Below are positions 5,098-6,396 of a stretch of DNA of 6,396 nucleotides, one piece after another (position 1 is the stretch's first letter; the number at the start of each line of letters is the position of its first letter). A program made the position numbers and the translations under genes. The notes below the pieces were generated by a model. The model searched no databases. It was not told where the DNA came from and saw nothing but the letters and a program-made list of their open reading frames with translations. The stretch comes from Rubrobacteraceae bacterium (GTDB taxonomy: Bacteria > Actinomycetota > Rubrobacteria > Rubrobacterales > Rubrobacteraceae). Location: assembly GCA_029240775.1 (NCBI GenBank), contig JARDZQ010000110.1:1-6396 (forward strand). The letters run 5' to 3'.

Positions 5098-5110
5098 CCC
5101 CCTTCCACCT
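5098..5110 (-). promoter_or_regulatory. Ribosome binding site deciding the TTG start of the small gene
   Basis: AGGTGGAAGGGGG on the minus strand ends 3 bases before TTG 5094. The closest good pairing segment is GGAAGGGG, so the spacing is short but usable. No comparable site precedes the alternative GTG at 5178. Confidence 0.45.
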
Positions 5111-5121
5111 CGCAACCAACG

Positions 5122-5127
5122 TATAAT
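5122..5127 (+). promoter_or_regulatory. Consensus -10 box of the flavoprotein gene
   Basis: TATAAT matches the consensus perfectly and is an A/T island in GC-rich DNA, 68 bases before the ATG at 5195. No -35 box is visible at 15-19 bases and the extended TGn element is missing, so an activator or another sigma context may be needed. A transcript from about 5134 would begin inside a small hairpin: CCCCG at 5131-5135 pairs with CGGGG at 5139-5143. An alternative pairing is GCTCCG 5135-5140 with CGGAGC 5151-5156. Confidence 0.5.
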
Positions 5128-5194
5128 GGACCCCGCTCCGGGGCGGCTTGCGGAGCATTCTGGCACAGTCGGTGGCACGTTGAGAAGGAGAGTG

Positions 5195-6396
5195 ATGACC
5201 GAACGCTACGACCTCATCGTAGTGGGAGCGGGTCCAGGGGGCTCCGCCACCGCCTACTACGCCTCGAAGGCGGGTCTTAGGACCCTGGTCCTCGACCGTC
5301 AGGAGTTCCCGCGCGACAAGCCGTGCGGCGACGGTCTCATGCCCCACGCCGCCTCCGAGGTCTCACTCATGGGCCTCGGCGACTGGCTCGACGAACCCCA
5401 CCACGGCAGGTTTACAGGCTTCTCTGTGTACTCCCGGACCGCCTACCTGCGCCAGGGCGTCCCCCCCACTCTCCACGGACCCTACGGCTACGTCGTCAAG
5501 CGCCAGGAGACCGACGCCAAGCTCCTGGAGCGCGCGATCTTTGCGGGAGCCGAGTTCCGCCCGAAGACCCGGGCCACCGAGCTGCTCCGCTCGGCGGCGG
5601 GAGAGGTCACGGGGATCGAAGCCACGAGCGGCGCCGAGGACCTTCGGTTCGAGGCTCCTCTCGTCGTCGCAGCAGACGGAGTGGGCGGCTTCGCGAACGA
5701 GGGCATGAAGGCGCACCAGAACGCCGTCGCCAGGAGGCAGTATTTCCGTGGCGTGAACGGTCCGAACAAAGAGGACCTGCAAATCTTCATAACCAGGGAC
5801 ATGAACGAGCACGGCGCAGGCTACGGCTGGGTCTTCTACCTCGGAGATGGCCAGGCCAACGTCGGGGCCGGGGTCTCGACGAGGACCCTCTCCCGAACCG
5901 GGCGTAATCTCAAGAACTTCTTCGACCGCTTTCTCGAGGAGCCCCGGCTTGCCGCGTGGCTCGACGGTGCCGAGCCCGAAGGTCCGGCCAAGAGCTGGTC
6001 GCTCAAGATGGGGATGTGGGGAGCAAAGAGGTATACGCGCGGGCTCATGATGGTAGGCGACGCGGCGAGCATGGTCCACCCGATAAGCGGCGAGGGGGTC
6101 GGCTACGCGATCGAGTCGGGGAGGCTGGCCGCCACCTGGGCGTACGAGGCGCACGAGCGTAGAGACTTCTCGGCCTCCCTCCTCTCGGGCTACGAGCACC
6201 AGCTGCGGCGCCAGCGGGCGCGCGAGCACCTCTCGGGACACGCCCTCGTCAACCTCGTCCCGAACCTCGGGGTACTCGAGCCGGTCTTCAAGGCCTGCGA
6301 GAAGGACCCTGAGGCCCGCCGCACCCTCATCGAGAGCTTCACGGGGGACGCCCCGATCTACAGCCTCCTCAAGCACCCGCGGACGCTGGCCAGCGC
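5195..6396 (+). CDS. FAD-dependent geranylgeranyl reductase-family protein, MenJ-like (3' end outside window)
   Basis: The first 400 codons are present without a stop, so little is missing if the protein has the usual 400-450 residues. It belongs to the FixC/geranylgeranyl reductase flavoproteins, which saturate double bones of isoprenoid chains. The N-terminal dinucleotide fold shows G11-A-G13-P-G-G16. FPRDKPCGDGL at 38-48 includes C44 of the conserved K-x-C-G motif. GYGWVFYLGDG starts at 209. The second FAD motif GDAASMVHPISGEG lies at 288-301, followed by YAIESGRLAA. The FPRDKPCGDGL element is very close to mycobacterial menaquinone reductase MenJ as I remember it, so reduction of the menaquinone side chain is a good guess; archaeal-type lipid reduction or a halogenase/oxygenase relative is less likely. 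ATG 5195 follows AAGGAG at 4 bases; an in-frame GTG directly before it would be too close to that site. It is divergent from the small minus-strand gene. Confidence 0.92.
   Translation, partial: MTERYDLIVVGAGPGGSATAYYASKAGLRTLVLDRQEFPRDKPCGDGLMPHAASEVSLMGLGDWLDEPHHGRFTGFSVYSRTAYLRQGVPPTLHGPYGYVVKRQETDAKLLERAIFAGAEFRPKTRATELLRSAAGEVTGIEATSGAEDLRFEAPLVVAADGVGGFANEGMKAHQNAVARRQYFRGVNGPNKEDLQIFITRDMNEHGAGYGWVFYLGDGQANVGAGVSTRTLSRTGRNLKNFFDRFLEEPRLAAWLDGAEPEGPAKSWSLKMGMWGAKRYTRGLMMVGDAASMVHPISGEGVGYAIESGRLAATWAYEAHERRDFSASLLSGYEHQLRRQRAREHLSGHALVNLVPNLGVLEPVFKACEKDPEARRTLIESFTGDAPIYSLLKHPRTLAS

Noticed and set aside
4737..5108. 123-residue open frame on the minus strand
   Set aside because: Ser/Arg-rich translation in a different frame from the small 66-residue gene; it crosses the heptamer repeats and hairpin and shows no protein-like pattern.
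5363..6376. 337-residue open frame on the minus strand
   Set aside because: Antisense shadow of the flavoprotein gene, which has clear FAD motifs in the plus frame.

Overview
The window is GC-rich bacterial chromosome. The protein mix (short-form isocitrate dehydrogenase, YIP1-family membrane protein, GT4 glycosyltransferase with GtrA, MenJ-like flavoprotein), frequent GTG starts and the tRNA-Gly/tRNA-Cys pair suggest a deep-branching actinobacterium, with Rubrobacter my best guess. This rests on family recognition from memory, not on a search.

Layout. At the left edge, on the minus strand, lie tRNA-Gly(GCC) and the 5' part of a tRNA-Cys that runs out of the window. Upstream of them, also on the minus strand, is a compact row read from about 3520 down to 149: a YIP1-family membrane protein, then after a 104-base gap with a good promoter an isocitrate dehydrogenase, a GT4 glycosyltransferase 20 bases further on, and a GtrA-family membrane protein whose ATG overlaps the glycosyltransferase stop (ATGA). 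The last two genes probably act together on a lipid-linked or envelope glycan; the dehydrogenase seems to share their transcript without an obvious functional link.

From about 3521 a divergent plus-strand gene encodes an unrecognised, highly charged, largely helical soluble protein of about 350 residues. It converges on a tiny minus-strand gene (66 aa, not recognised, perhaps an SH3/KOW-like barrel). The space between them holds the most unusual DNA of the window: outward-facing heptamer repeats (GCTGATA-like) at both ends of about 160 bases, followed by a perfect 17-bp inverted repeat that swallows the end of the small gene.

Divergent from the small gene, with a perfect TATAAT, is a plus-strand FAD-dependent geranylgeranyl reductase/menaquinone reductase-like gene that runs off the right edge.

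I see no phage, transposase, CRISPR, toxin-antitoxin or secondary-metabolite system. Most of the window is ordinary housekeeping DNA; the noteworthy points are the repeat/hairpin region, the unrecognised proteins, an unusual cofactor signature in the dehydrogenase, and a phased repeat in its promoter.
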